A stretch of DNA of 64,000 bases from assembly GCA_017556705.1 (NCBI GenBank), contig JAFYMG010000010.1:62001-126000 (forward strand), in the 5' to 3' direction. The notes beneath the pieces were generated by a model. That model worked only from the letters and a program-made list of their open reading frames with translations. It had not been told where the DNA came from and made no database searches. A program made the translations under genes and the position numbers. This DNA comes from Paludibacteraceae bacterium. GTDB taxonomy: Bacteria; Bacteroidota; Bacteroidia; Bacteroidales; Paludibacteraceae. This document shows, piece by piece, positions 17,034 through 26,548 of the stretch. Each line of letters opens with the position of its first letter. The first letter of the stretch is position 1.

Positions 17034-17714
17034 ATGCAACTAAAAAAATCTCCTAAAGCGAGCTTGGAAGACAAAAAGTTTACCTATGTCCTCATGGGGC
17101 TCGTGCTCGTATTGAGCATTTGCTACGTCGCTTTCGAATGGACAGAGAAAGAAGTGACTAAGTACGAAGTTTCGGACACCGATTTCTTTTTTGAAGAAGA
17201 AATTGATATCCAGCAAACCACCCAAGAGACTCCTCCTCCACCTCCACCACCAGCAGTGCAAGAAGTGGAAGTACTTAACGTTGTTGAGGATGACGTGGAA
17301 GTAGAGACTATTGAAATCAACACCGAGGATGACAAAGATGTTGAGGTAGTAATTGCTCCTCCAGTAGAGGCTCCTGTAGAGGAAGAAGAGGAAGAGGTAA
17401 TCTTTATGGTTGTAGAGACTATGCCTGAGTTCCCTGGTGGTCAACAAGCACTCTTCAAATACCTCGGAGAGAATGTAAAATATCCTGTTATCGCACAAGA
17501 GAATGGTATTCAAGGTCGTGTTATCTGCCAATTCGTGGTAAACAAAGACGGTAGTATCGTGGATGTTGTGGTTGTTCGTTCTTCTGGCGAACCTTCATTG
17601 GACAAAGAGGCTATACGCGTGATCAACTCAATGCCAAAATGGAAACCCGGTAAGCAACGTGGTAAACCTGTACGCGTGAAGTACACCGTACCTGTGAACT
17701 TCCGTTTGCAATAA
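17034..17714 (+). CDS. TonB-family energy transducer
   Basis: 226 aa. One N-terminal membrane helix (YVLMGLVLVLSICYVAFEW, about 20-38), a periplasmic acidic/Pro-rich spacer including PPPPPPP (about 67-73) and runs of EEEEE, and a C-terminal TonB domain: EFPGGQQALFKYLGENVKYP, GIQGRVICQFVVNKDGSIVDV, SMPKWKPGKQRGKPVRVKYTVP. It transmits proton-motive force from the inner membrane to outer-membrane TonB-dependent receptors; one receptor-like barrel lies 2.1 kb downstream. recG follows after 2 nt, so the two share a transcript. No ExbB/ExbD genes are in the window. Confidence 0.92.
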   Translation: MQLKKSPKASLEDKKFTYVLMGLVLVLSICYVAFEWTEKEVTKYEVSDTDFFFEEEIDIQQTTQETPPPPPPPAVQEVEVLNVVEDDVEVETIEINTEDDKDVEVVIAPPVEAPVEEEEEEVIFMVVETMPEFPGGQQALFKYLGENVKYPVIAQENGIQGRVICQFVVNKDGSIVDVVVVRSSGEPSLDKEAIRVINSMPKWKPGKQRGKPVRVKYTVPVNFRLQ

Positions 17715-17716
17715 GA

Positions 17717-19810
17717 TTGGATTTATCTATCCAAAATATAGAATTTTGTAAGGGTGTCGGCACGAAACGTGCCGACATTCTTCGTAAAGAGCTCGGAGTA
17801 AGGTCTGCGCTTGATATGTTGTATCAGTTTCCATACAAGTATATCGACCGCAGCCGCTTCTATTTCATACATGAGATCGATGACGAAGACACCTATGTAC
17901 AAATCATTGGCCATATCACCGAATGGCATACTATCGGTACAGGGGCTGCTGCACGCTTATCGGCAACATTCACCGATGGAAAACATACTATCGAATTAGT
18001 TTGGTTCAAAGGTATCAAATACCTCAAACTAGAGCGTAATACCCAATACATACTTTTCGGCAAACCATCGCGCTTTAATCACCAATACAACTTCGTGCAC
18101 CCAGAACTCACGCCCATGGCAAAAGTCAGACCCGAAATGACACAAGGGCTTGAGCCATATTACAACACCACTGAGGGTATGAAACGCGCGGGGCTCAATT
18201 CCAAAGCCATGCGCAATATCATAGCGGAACTCATGCCACTGCTTCGACAAAGTGGTATACGCGAGACTTTAGGTATAGACCTTATTGAGCAGCAACACCT
18301 TATGCCACTCGGCGAAGCACTAGCAAACATTCATTTCCCTAAAGATCACATAGCCATACAAAGAGCACGCGAACGACTTAAGTTTGAAGAACTATTCTAC
18401 ATCCAATTGCAGATCCTTCGTCAGATGAAACGCCGCGAGCAAAACGAAGGTTTCCGTATGCCTATTGTTGGAAAAGCGTTTCACGTGCAATATCATGCTC
18501 TACCATTTCCACTCACCAATGCACAAAAACGTGTGTTGCGCGAAATACAAACCGACCTAAAATCTGGTCAACAAATGAATCGTCTATTACAGGGAGATGT
18601 AGGTAGTGGAAAAACAATCGTGGCGTTACTTACGGCTTTACTTGCCGTGGACAATGGATATCAAGCCTGTATCATGGCACCTACTGAGATTCTTGCCAAC
18701 CAACATTACGAAACCATCATCCACCTATTAGAACAGTCTGCCAGTGGTATAAAATGTAAGTTGTTAACAGGATCTACTACCGCCAAACAACGCCAGCCAC
18801 TACATGAACAACTACGTAATGGTGAAATAAATATCCTCATTGGCACACACTCTCTCATTGAAAAAGAGGTGCAATTTGCTAACCTCGGACTATGCATCAT
18901 CGACGAGCAGCATCGCTTTGGTGTAGCACAACGCGCCAAACTATGGGAAAAGAATATCCGTCCGCCCCACGTATTGGTAATGACCGCAACTCCTATTCCA
19001 CGTACCTTAGCCATGACCGTTTATGGTGACCTACATGTGAGCATTATTGATGAGTTGCCTCCTGGTCGCAAACCCGTACAGACCCTTCATTACAACATCG
19101 AGCGACGTACCACCATTAATCAATTTATTACCCAGCAGATTAATCTCGGACGACAAGTATATGTTGTTTACCCCCTCATACAAGAAAATGAAAAATTAGA
19201 TCTACAAGATCTACAAAATGGCTTCAACCAACTCTGTCAAACTTTCCCTGACTATCGTATCTCCATGGTACATGGTCAAATGCGTGCAAAGGATAAAGAT
19301 GAGCAAATGCAACGTTTTGCTAAAGGCGAAACACAAATATTAGTCGCCACTACTGTTATTGAAGTTGGAGTGAATGTACCCAATGCTAGCGTAATGATTA
19401 TTGAGAATGCCGAGCGTTTTGGATTAAGCCAACTCCACCAATTACGTGGACGTGTTGGTCGCGGAGCGGATCAAAGTTATTGTTTACTCCTTACTAAACT
19501 AGAAATCAGTAAAGACACTCGCAAGCGTATGGACATTATGGTGGCTACCAACGATGGATTCCGTATTGCCGAAGCTGATCTTCAACTTCGCGGACCTGGC
19601 GATCTAGAGGGCACACAACAATCAGGATTGCCATTCGACCTGCGAATAGCCTCTCTGACTCACGATGGACAAATCCTTGATCTTGCTCGTCAGGTAGCAC
19701 TCTTCATCTTAGATGCAGACCCATTGCTCGAAGATATGCATAATCGCATATACAAACAACGGCTTGACATTCTTCGTCAAACCGTCGTTAATTGGGGAGA
19801 GATATCTTAA
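17717..19810 (+). CDS. recG: ATP-dependent DNA helicase RecG
   Basis: 697 aa, full length. The wedge/OB region opens with EFCKGVGTKRADILRKELGV; Walker A GDVGSGKT lies near residue 293-300; DEQH box IIDEQHRFG; motif III ATPIPRT; and motifs V/VI VIEVGVNVPNA and QLRGRVGRG. RecG remodels stalled replication forks and Holliday junctions. The start is TTG 17717, 3 nt after the tonB stop; no ATG fits the conserved N-terminus, so a TTG start with translational coupling is the best reading. The C-terminus is followed by the 3' end of the convergent barrel protein. Confidence 0.95.
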   Translation: MDLSIQNIEFCKGVGTKRADILRKELGVRSALDMLYQFPYKYIDRSRFYFIHEIDDEDTYVQIIGHITEWHTIGTGAAARLSATFTDGKHTIELVWFKGIKYLKLERNTQYILFGKPSRFNHQYNFVHPELTPMAKVRPEMTQGLEPYYNTTEGMKRAGLNSKAMRNIIAELMPLLRQSGIRETLGIDLIEQQHLMPLGEALANIHFPKDHIAIQRARERLKFEELFYIQLQILRQMKRREQNEGFRMPIVGKAFHVQYHALPFPLTNAQKRVLREIQTDLKSGQQMNRLLQGDVGSGKTIVALLTALLAVDNGYQACIMAPTEILANQHYETIIHLLEQSASGIKCKLLTGSTTAKQRQPLHEQLRNGEINILIGTHSLIEKEVQFANLGLCIIDEQHRFGVAQRAKLWEKNIRPPHVLVMTATPIPRTLAMTVYGDLHVSIIDELPPGRKPVQTLHYNIERRTTINQFITQQINLGRQVYVVYPLIQENEKLDLQDLQNGFNQLCQTFPDYRISMVHGQMRAKDKDEQMQRFAKGETQILVATTVIEVGVNVPNASVMIIENAERFGLSQLHQLRGRVGRGADQSYCLLLTKLEISKDTRKRMDIMVATNDGFRIAEADLQLRGPGDLEGTQQSGLPFDLRIASLTHDGQILDLARQVALFILDADPLLEDMHNRIYKQRLDILRQTVVNWGEIS

Positions 19811-19844
19811 TCTTCCTTGTAGTATCTTACGCTCTATTGTACTA

Positions 19845-22769
19845 TTATCGTGGCGGCATCGGTGGAGGAGTACCGCCTCCAGGAGGTGGCGGTGGAGCAC
19901 CACCACCCTCTATCATACTCTGCATAAAGCCCGCAGCACCTTTTGCCTTCAAGTCACCCATGCGATTAAGTTTATAAGTATAGGTTAGCATACAATAGGT
20001 AGGTAATGTATTGAATTTTTGGTAACTTACACTGGTCTCATTCACTGTCTGTACAACATTCTTCTTATCATTCAATAGGTCATATACCTTTAAGGTCAAA
20101 GTGGAATTTTTCCAGGTTTTATCTACCGAGAAGTTCCATATCAACTCATTCACATCATCCAAGCCCTCATAGCCATAACGTGATGTATAGCTCACGTCCG
20201 TAGCGATATTCCATGATTTAGGCAGGTGAAAAGTGATATCACCAGAAATAATCCAATCGCCGACATGGCTAATATTCTTCTTATTGAGTGAGTTATGGGT
20301 CAACGAATAAATATTCGTATTCTTCACACCCACATCCACCAACTTATGTGTAAAACGCAAAGCCAAATCACTACTCATACGGAAGTTACCCGTTTTCGAT
20401 GCATCACCCAACGGAAGTTGATTAGCTGCAATCAGTTGTGCTATTGCATCGGCATCTTGCTCACGCGACACATATGCCACACGCTGATTATAGTTCACTG
20501 CTGTGCGAGAATGAAATTGAAACATCTTTTTATAGAATGGCGTATTCGACATCAAATCGGCTCCAATATTCCATGGAAGCATATCAGCATTCACAGTTTG
20601 CAAATATCGTTTACCCGTTTGGTCATAGATAGTATTATTTACCAATGCATCTTGGGTTATATTAGCACGAAAGCCCGTCATCAAACTAGAGAATTTCTCT
20701 TGATTAAATCGTGAGTACATTGCAAAGATATTGTGGTTGAACGCTGGATTCAATCCTAAGTTACCCACTGTTTCATTCATTGCATCAGAGTTATTACGCA
20801 CAGGTTCCATTTGTTGGATTGTAGGTTGGTTCACATTGCCTCGATATACAATGCGCGCAAATTCTTTTCTGCCAAACTTATAGCGAAAACGCAAGTTTGG
20901 GGACCAATTCCATCTATTATATAAGGTATCGCGCGCGAGGAGGCCACCATAGTAAGTCGTCGAATGTGTTTGTATAGCTAAAACACGCGCACCAGCCGTC
21001 AGATCAATCTTCTCACTTACCCAGCGATAGTTCAACTCCAATTGCTCAGTATACATATTATTACTCAGTTCATTGGAAAAGATACTATCGTATTGATATT
21101 CACCCATCAATGGGTTCATCGTAAATTGATCTTTCACCGAATTACGGTTGTTGCCTGATAGCGAAAGTACTGTTTCCAAGAAATGATTCTTACCATAAAT
21201 TGGCTCTACGAATGAAGTACGTAAGGAATAACTCAATGTATTATTCCCTGACAATGTATATTGATCCACCAACGCACTATTTGTCATTCTATCCCATGCA
21301 TAGGTATCCGTTTCACCTTTTGTATTTTTGAAACTTAGATTTCCTTGCATCGTAAGTGCACGACCTGGTTTCACAAACTTACGATTATATATAGCTCGCA
21401 TCGAAGCACTTATCTCCTCTTGCAAACTATTTTGCTTTTGATAGCCATCATTGATTCGTATAGAATCACGATCATAGGTATAGTCATTCATTTGGGCTGA
21501 ATTAGAGTTGGTATAGCCCACTTGCGGACGGAGAATAATCTTATTCATTGAGTCAATCTGATACTCCATCTCTAAGCGCATTTGCGCATCCCAAGATCGT
21601 GTCAACTTATTGGTCGAATCCTTGTCAATATATGTTGCATCTTCACTATAACTATCTCTTTGTGAGATGGTTCTGGTATCATTATTCGAATGATTTACCG
21701 TAGCATCACCGCCTATCAACAATTCTGTTTTGCCATCCTTCTTATCCAACTTACTCGTTAGATCAAAATTGGTATTCACACCCAAATTCTCTGAAGTTGT
21801 CACACCGGCATTTTGCCCGCCGAACCAGCCACGACCTCTACCCGAACGAATCTCGTTGGTATTGTTTGCACCTCCCACAATGGTTGTTTGACTTTCGCCC
21901 AAAAGCAGATTGGTAAAGATATTGGCACTATAGCGAAAATCTTCGTTCATAAATTGGCTATTATAATCAAACCAATTACCATTATCTGCCACCAGATCAG
22001 TTCCCAATGCACCTGAATAATTGCCAAATACACCTTTTTTGCGATTCTTCTTCAAACTCAAATTTATGATACGCTCACCTTCATCATCCTCAAAACCAGT
22101 CAGTTTCGCCATATCACTCTTCTCATCTATCACTTGAATCTTCTCAATCATATCCGCTGGGATATTCTTGGTCGCCGTTTGTACGTCATTACCAAAAAAT
22201 TTCTTTCCATCAATACGCACCGCCTTTATTTCCTCTCCATTCACAGTCACATTGCCCTCTTTATCCACCTCCACACCATTCATCTTCTTCAGCAGTTCTT
22301 CCACTGTGGCGGTCTCCGATACTTGATAAGCAGCAGTATTGTACTCTATCGTGTCACCCTTGACTGTCATTTCGGCAGCCTTACCCTGCACACTCACCTC
22401 TGCAAGGTGTTGCACTTGCTCACTGAGTTTAATTGCGGGCAAGTCGAGGTCAGAATGCTTCATTTCAACCCACTGAGAGTACTCATTATAACCTACGGAA
22501 GAAATAACAAGCTTATACTTACCCGGACGAACATTGCTAAGAATAAATAGTCCGTCGTCATAAGTTTGCGCCCCTTGCACCATAATGGAGTCTGGCATAT
22601 CTGCTGGGGGAGCAGGCATATTGAGTTTTGGAAACACAAATAAGCGAACTGTAGCCATCTCTACAGGCCTACCATCCGTCCTTGAAAGTATTGTTCCTGA
22701 CAATGTTTTTTGTGCCATCACTGACACAACTGTCACGCATAGCAACAATATAACACTAAACCGCTTCAT
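19845..22769 (-). CDS. TonB-dependent-receptor-like outer-membrane beta-barrel protein
   Basis: 974 aa from ATG 22769 (MKRFSVILLLCVTVVSVMAQ, a signal peptide). The open frame extends 90 codons upstream, but that part crosses the promoter region. After the signal come a carboxypeptidase-regulatory-like domain (TLSGTILSRTDGRPVEMATVRLF), a plug region (VEELLKKMNGVEVDKEGNVTV, IRVDGKKF-like RIDGKKFFG, EKIQVIDEKSDMAKLTGF) and a long barrel. The family is the Bacteroidota 'outer membrane beta-barrel' group related to TonB receptors. The C-terminus carries an unusual tail, GGGAPPPPPGGGTPPPMPPR, after the last strand. Ligand unknown. It is convergent with recG and divergent from the first C10 protease. 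Confidence 0.88.
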   Translation of the reverse strand: MKRFSVILLLCVTVVSVMAQKTLSGTILSRTDGRPVEMATVRLFVFPKLNMPAPPADMPDSIMVQGAQTYDDGLFILSNVRPGKYKLVISSVGYNEYSQWVEMKHSDLDLPAIKLSEQVQHLAEVSVQGKAAEMTVKGDTIEYNTAAYQVSETATVEELLKKMNGVEVDKEGNVTVNGEEIKAVRIDGKKFFGNDVQTATKNIPADMIEKIQVIDEKSDMAKLTGFEDDEGERIINLSLKKNRKKGVFGNYSGALGTDLVADNGNWFDYNSQFMNEDFRYSANIFTNLLLGESQTTIVGGANNTNEIRSGRGRGWFGGQNAGVTTSENLGVNTNFDLTSKLDKKDGKTELLIGGDATVNHSNNDTRTISQRDSYSEDATYIDKDSTNKLTRSWDAQMRLEMEYQIDSMNKIILRPQVGYTNSNSAQMNDYTYDRDSIRINDGYQKQNSLQEEISASMRAIYNRKFVKPGRALTMQGNLSFKNTKGETDTYAWDRMTNSALVDQYTLSGNNTLSYSLRTSFVEPIYGKNHFLETVLSLSGNNRNSVKDQFTMNPLMGEYQYDSIFSNELSNNMYTEQLELNYRWVSEKIDLTAGARVLAIQTHSTTYYGGLLARDTLYNRWNWSPNLRFRYKFGRKEFARIVYRGNVNQPTIQQMEPVRNNSDAMNETVGNLGLNPAFNHNIFAMYSRFNQEKFSSLMTGFRANITQDALVNNTIYDQTGKRYLQTVNADMLPWNIGADLMSNTPFYKKMFQFHSRTAVNYNQRVAYVSREQDADAIAQLIAANQLPLGDASKTGNFRMSSDLALRFTHKLVDVGVKNTNIYSLTHNSLNKKNISHVGDWIISGDITFHLPKSWNIATDVSYTSRYGYEGLDDVNELIWNFSVDKTWKNSTLTLKVYDLLNDKKNVVQTVNETSVSYQKFNTLPTYCMLTYTYKLNRMGDLKAKGAAGFMQSMIEGGGAPPPPPGGGTPPPMPPR

Positions 22770-22814
22770 ATATACAAAGTATAAACAACTGTTTATACTA
22801 CAAAAATCATGCCA

Positions 22815-22822
22815 CAAAATTA
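22815..22822 (-). promoter_or_regulatory. -7 element for the barrel-protein gene
   Basis: Minus-strand TAATTTTG, about 46 nt before ATG 22769; no clear TTTG box is seen 20 nt upstream. Confidence 0.45.
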
Positions 22823-22846
22823 GTGCGATATATTTTTTGAATATTT

Positions 22847-22878
22847 TTTGGATATATGCCTTTTTTTTCGTACCTTTG
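22847..22878 (+). promoter_or_regulatory. Promoter of the first C10 protease gene
   Basis: TTTG at 22847-22850 and TACCTTTG at 22871-22878, 20 nt apart. The spacer (GATATATGCC plus T-run) closely resembles that of the second C10 gene (32346-32377). Confidence 0.75.
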
Positions 22879-22910
22879 CAGGCTAATTGTTCTTTCAAAG
22901 AAAAAAAGAC

Positions 22911-25900
22911 ATGAAAAAGGTTATAATTCTCATAATTGGATGGGTGTGTATGAGTGCATACATGATGGGGCGTACACCAGGAGAAGCTGCTATAATCGCT
23001 AGTCAATTTATTAGTCAGTCGCATTGTACTCCTATGCAACGTATGCAGCGTGCAGCTGCTGCTACGAGTATGGAAAAGCCCGTGGAATTAGCATATACAC
23101 AATATCAGATTAATAATGTTACTCCAGCAGTATTCATTTTCAATGGCTACGATACAAATAAATTTGTATTGGTATCTGCAACAGACAACGCACGCGCCAT
23201 CTTGGGTTATAGCGACAATAGCAGTTTCGATCCAAATAGCATCCCTCAAAACATGCAGTTTTGGTTGCAGATGTACGCTGATGAATTAGCGCGTACAGAA
23301 GCAACTCCTGTATTAAAGACGGGTCAAGTAACCATGGTAGGCCAAAAACGTGCCGCGTCTAGTTCGTACCCCACCATTGCGCCTATCTTGGGTACTATGG
23401 TATGGGGGCAGGGTGAGCCATATAATAATCTTTGTCCCAATGTAGGTGGTGAACGATGTGTAACAGGCTGCGTAGCTACCGCGATAAGTCAGATTATGTA
23501 TGTGCATAAATATCCTACTAAAGGCACGGGCAGTAAGAGTTATACGACAGAAACTCATAAATTGAACCTCAGTGCGGATTTTGGAGCAACGACCTATGAT
23601 TGGGACAACATGCTGCCCTATTACTCTAGCGGCTACAACAGTACTCAAGCCAAAGCTGTTGCTACGCTGTTGTACCATGTGGGTATAGCTGCCGATATGG
23701 ATTATGATCCTGATGGTAGTGGTGCTTCATCTTCTATCGCCTTAGCTAATTTGGGCACCTATTTTGGTTATGATAAAGGAATCAATACACTGCCAAAGGA
23801 TTTTATGAAAGAGGAAGATGTATTGAATGCCATTGCTGCAGATTTGAAGATTGGTCATCCTGTATATGTAAGCGGTGCTACCAAAAATCAAGAAGGACAT
23901 GCGTTTGTATGCGATGGTATGCAAAGCGATGGTTATCTGCATATTAACTGGGGATGGTACGGAATGTCGAACGGCTATTTTGCACTTTCTGCGCTTGATC
24001 CAGAGCAACAAGGCACGGGCGGCAGTGCGAGTGATATGGCCTTTACCGAGAGTGTGGAGATTTATACAGGTATTCAGCCTGACCAAGGGGGTGTGGCCAC
24101 ACCATTAATGACCGTGGATAAATTGACATTTACATCAGGCACTGAGATTAGTCGCACTGCCAAAGTGGCGATAAGCTTAGATAGACTGGTAAGTGTGGGC
24201 ATGGCTACCGCAGCAGGAACATTGAGTTATTATATTTATGACACGAATGATAATTTGATCAAGACCATACCCCTCGGTACATTTGAATTGCCAACAGGTT
24301 ATGGCTACAGGGATCCTATTGATGTATCTGCAGCGATACCTAGCAACGTAGCCAATGGTAACTACGAATTGGAGGTTGGCTATACCGATAATGCAGGAAC
24401 GATTCATCCTATCTTAGTCAAAGGCAAGGGTGTCTTACGCACCCCTATTACAGTAACAAGTAGTACCATCACCTTTGGTGAAGGCACGGGTAGCGGTGGT
24501 GGCACAACGCAGCTAGCTGCTATCACAAGCATAGATGTAACCAATGTAGATCAAAGCAATGTGTGGTCAATAGACTTGTATTCTTCTTATTTCTGGAGTG
24601 ATTATGCTTCGGATGACGAGGTGTTAATCCGTTTGACATTGAATAGCGGTAGTACAACATCAGTGATAGGTTCGTATACGATGGATCCTACCAATTCAAG
24701 AGCTGCAGGTACGATTAATGCGGATGGAATATACGCAGTAGGATATTCTCAAGCATGTTATCAGTATCCTATTGAAGATATACACTTGACTATTACTGAT
24801 GCTGGAAATGGTGCCTTGCAAGTGGGATATTGGGTAAAGGCGAATGGCCAGGAGATCACGGATGTCATCCAAATAGAAAAACCCGATTGGTACTTATTTA
24901 ATAGCAGTACAGACAACTACTATTTCTATAGCGACAATATCACCTACGAGTTGGCATCGACCCTGCCAGCCTCTAGGGCATTAGCCATGACTAAGACATT
25001 GAGCCATACTCACGTAACGAAAATGTCGTATTTTGTCAGTGGTATTATCTCCAATATGCGCAATACACCAGAACAAATTGTGCAATACACCCAAGCACGA
25101 TTTGATATTTCGGATGACGGCACAAAAGAGAATCAGTTCTATTGCTACAATACCAAGTGGCTGGGTAACACCAACTTCACTACGGGTAATGAAATCGCAT
25201 TAGGCGATAAAGTGATTATCTATGGACCGGTGCAAAATTACAACGGTAATACTCCGGAGATTAAGGGATATGTATATCAACACAGCAAATCTGCTAACTA
25301 TGAGATTACCAATCTCACAGTACGTACAGAGGGTAGTACTGTATATTTCTCATTTGAAAGTGACGCACCATATTTCCACGTAAAAGTGATAGATGCCAAT
25401 GGAGAAACCACGGCAGCTGGTATCATCGATTTCAAGAATGTATCTTTGGATGAATTAGCAGACGGCACATACACATTGTGGATTCGCCCTGTGGACGAAG
25501 CGCAGGAGTATTACATAGGCAATGCGGTGGAAGAGCAATTCACCATCGATGCATCGAGCGCAGTGGATTATGCCATCTATAACCTCAACGTTACCACAGA
25601 AGGCAATGTGGCACATTTCTCATGGGATAGTGAAGCACCTTACTTCCACATCAAGATTACCTACCAAGATGGCACAAATGTAGTCAACACTATCATTGAT
25701 TTCAAAAATGCAAAACTCAGCGACCTCACAGACGGCACATACACCTTATGGATTCGCCCTGTGGACGAAGCGAAGGAGTATTACGTAGGCGATGCGGTGG
25801 AAACACAGTTTGTCATCAGTACCACGGGTACAGATGTAGAGGATATGCACATACAACAAACCACTCAACTCTATGATCTGATGGGGCGCTTAGTAGATAC

Positions 25901-26003
25901 CAAATTATCTAGCGACAGTCGTCCATTTAATGTACCAGCAAATGGTATATACATCCAACGCCAAGGTGATAGTACAACTAAGATTTATATCAACAAACAA
26001 TAA
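22911..26003 (+). CDS. C10 family cysteine protease (streptopain/interpain-like) with T9SS sorting domain
   Basis: 1030 aa from ATG 22911 (MKKVIILIIGWVCMSAYMMG signal). A Spi-type inhibitory prodomain (about 22-135: GEAAIIASQFIS, FVLVSATDNARAILGYSD) precedes the C10 catalytic domain with Cys187 in TGCVATAISQIM and His330 in EGHAFVCDGM, then HINWGWYG. Two homologous beta modules near 795-960 share SEAPYFH/SDAPYFH and DGTYTLWIRPVDEA. The protein ends in a T9SS type A domain (LYDLMGRLVDTKL ... ANGIYIQRQ ... KIYINK), so it is secreted by the type IX system. It is a paralogue of the protease at 32399. The stop overlaps the start of the DUF1599 gene (TAATG). Confidence 0.92.
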   Translation: MKKVIILIIGWVCMSAYMMGRTPGEAAIIASQFISQSHCTPMQRMQRAAAATSMEKPVELAYTQYQINNVTPAVFIFNGYDTNKFVLVSATDNARAILGYSDNSSFDPNSIPQNMQFWLQMYADELARTEATPVLKTGQVTMVGQKRAASSSYPTIAPILGTMVWGQGEPYNNLCPNVGGERCVTGCVATAISQIMYVHKYPTKGTGSKSYTTETHKLNLSADFGATTYDWDNMLPYYSSGYNSTQAKAVATLLYHVGIAADMDYDPDGSGASSSIALANLGTYFGYDKGINTLPKDFMKEEDVLNAIAADLKIGHPVYVSGATKNQEGHAFVCDGMQSDGYLHINWGWYGMSNGYFALSALDPEQQGTGGSASDMAFTESVEIYTGIQPDQGGVATPLMTVDKLTFTSGTEISRTAKVAISLDRLVSVGMATAAGTLSYYIYDTNDNLIKTIPLGTFELPTGYGYRDPIDVSAAIPSNVANGNYELEVGYTDNAGTIHPILVKGKGVLRTPITVTSSTITFGEGTGSGGGTTQLAAITSIDVTNVDQSNVWSIDLYSSYFWSDYASDDEVLIRLTLNSGSTTSVIGSYTMDPTNSRAAGTINADGIYAVGYSQACYQYPIEDIHLTITDAGNGALQVGYWVKANGQEITDVIQIEKPDWYLFNSSTDNYYFYSDNITYELASTLPASRALAMTKTLSHTHVTKMSYFVSGIISNMRNTPEQIVQYTQARFDISDDGTKENQFYCYNTKWLGNTNFTTGNEIALGDKVIIYGPVQNYNGNTPEIKGYVYQHSKSANYEITNLTVRTEGSTVYFSFESDAPYFHVKVIDANGETTAAGIIDFKNVSLDELADGTYTLWIRPVDEAQEYYIGNAVEEQFTIDASSAVDYAIYNLNVTTEGNVAHFSWDSEAPYFHIKITYQDGTNVVNTIIDFKNAKLSDLTDGTYTLWIRPVDEAKEYYVGDAVETQFVISTTGTDVEDMHIQQTTQLYDLMGRLVDTKLSSDSRPFNVPANGIYIQRQGDSTTKIYINKQ

Positions 26004-26548
26004 TGAAAACACCAGAGCAATTTGACATTGTGGCTAGCAAATGCCGCCGCATTTACGAATTAAAAATGAAGGACTATGGTCCAAGTTGGCGCATCATGCG
26101 TCCTCAAACGGTCAACGACCAACTATTCATCAAGGCCAAGCGCGTGCGCGAGATCGAGCAGACGGGTGTGAATATGGTGGGTGAGAGTATTGAGGGTGAG
26201 ATGATGGCTATTGTGAACTATAGTATCATCGGTTTGATCCAATTGCACGAGGGGTTTGCCGATTCGGTGGATATGACCGCAGAACGTGCAATCGAATTAT
26301 ACGACCACTATATAGCTGAAGCCAAAGCCTTGATGCTCAAGAAGAATCATGACTACGGAGAAGCATGGCGTGACATGTTTGCATCGAGCCTTACGGACAT
26401 CATCCTTACCAAGATCAATCGTAATAAATCCATCACCGCCAACGACAATCAGACACTGATTTCAGAGGGCGCAGATGGCAACTATTTCGATATGCTCAAT
26501 TACGCGGTATTTTACCTAATCAAAGTAATGGAAAATGAAGCGAACTAA
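26003..26548 (+). CDS. DUF1599 domain protein
   Basis: 181 aa cytoplasmic protein matching the DUF1599 pattern: two similar halves, each with a KxxDYGxxWR motif (MKDYGPSWRIMRPQTVNDQLFIKAKRVREIE in the first half and KNHDYGEAWRDMFASSLTDIILTKINR in the second). The family has been linked to nucleotide-modification-type folds, but its reaction is unknown. In Bacteroidales it is usually next to a DoxX-like gene and tpiA, exactly as here. Unusually it is translationally coupled (TAATG) to an upstream secreted protease gene, and it overlaps the DoxX-like gene by 14 nt. Confidence 0.9.
   Translation: MKTPEQFDIVASKCRRIYELKMKDYGPSWRIMRPQTVNDQLFIKAKRVREIEQTGVNMVGESIEGEMMAIVNYSIIGLIQLHEGFADSVDMTAERAIELYDHYIAEAKALMLKKNHDYGEAWRDMFASSLTDIILTKINRNKSITANDNQTLISEGADGNYFDMLNYAVFYLIKVMENEAN

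Noticed and set aside
22770-23039. N-terminal extension of the barrel protein to 1064 aa
   Set aside because: The extension crosses the promoter and overlaps the divergent protease start; the signal peptide begins at ATG 22769.
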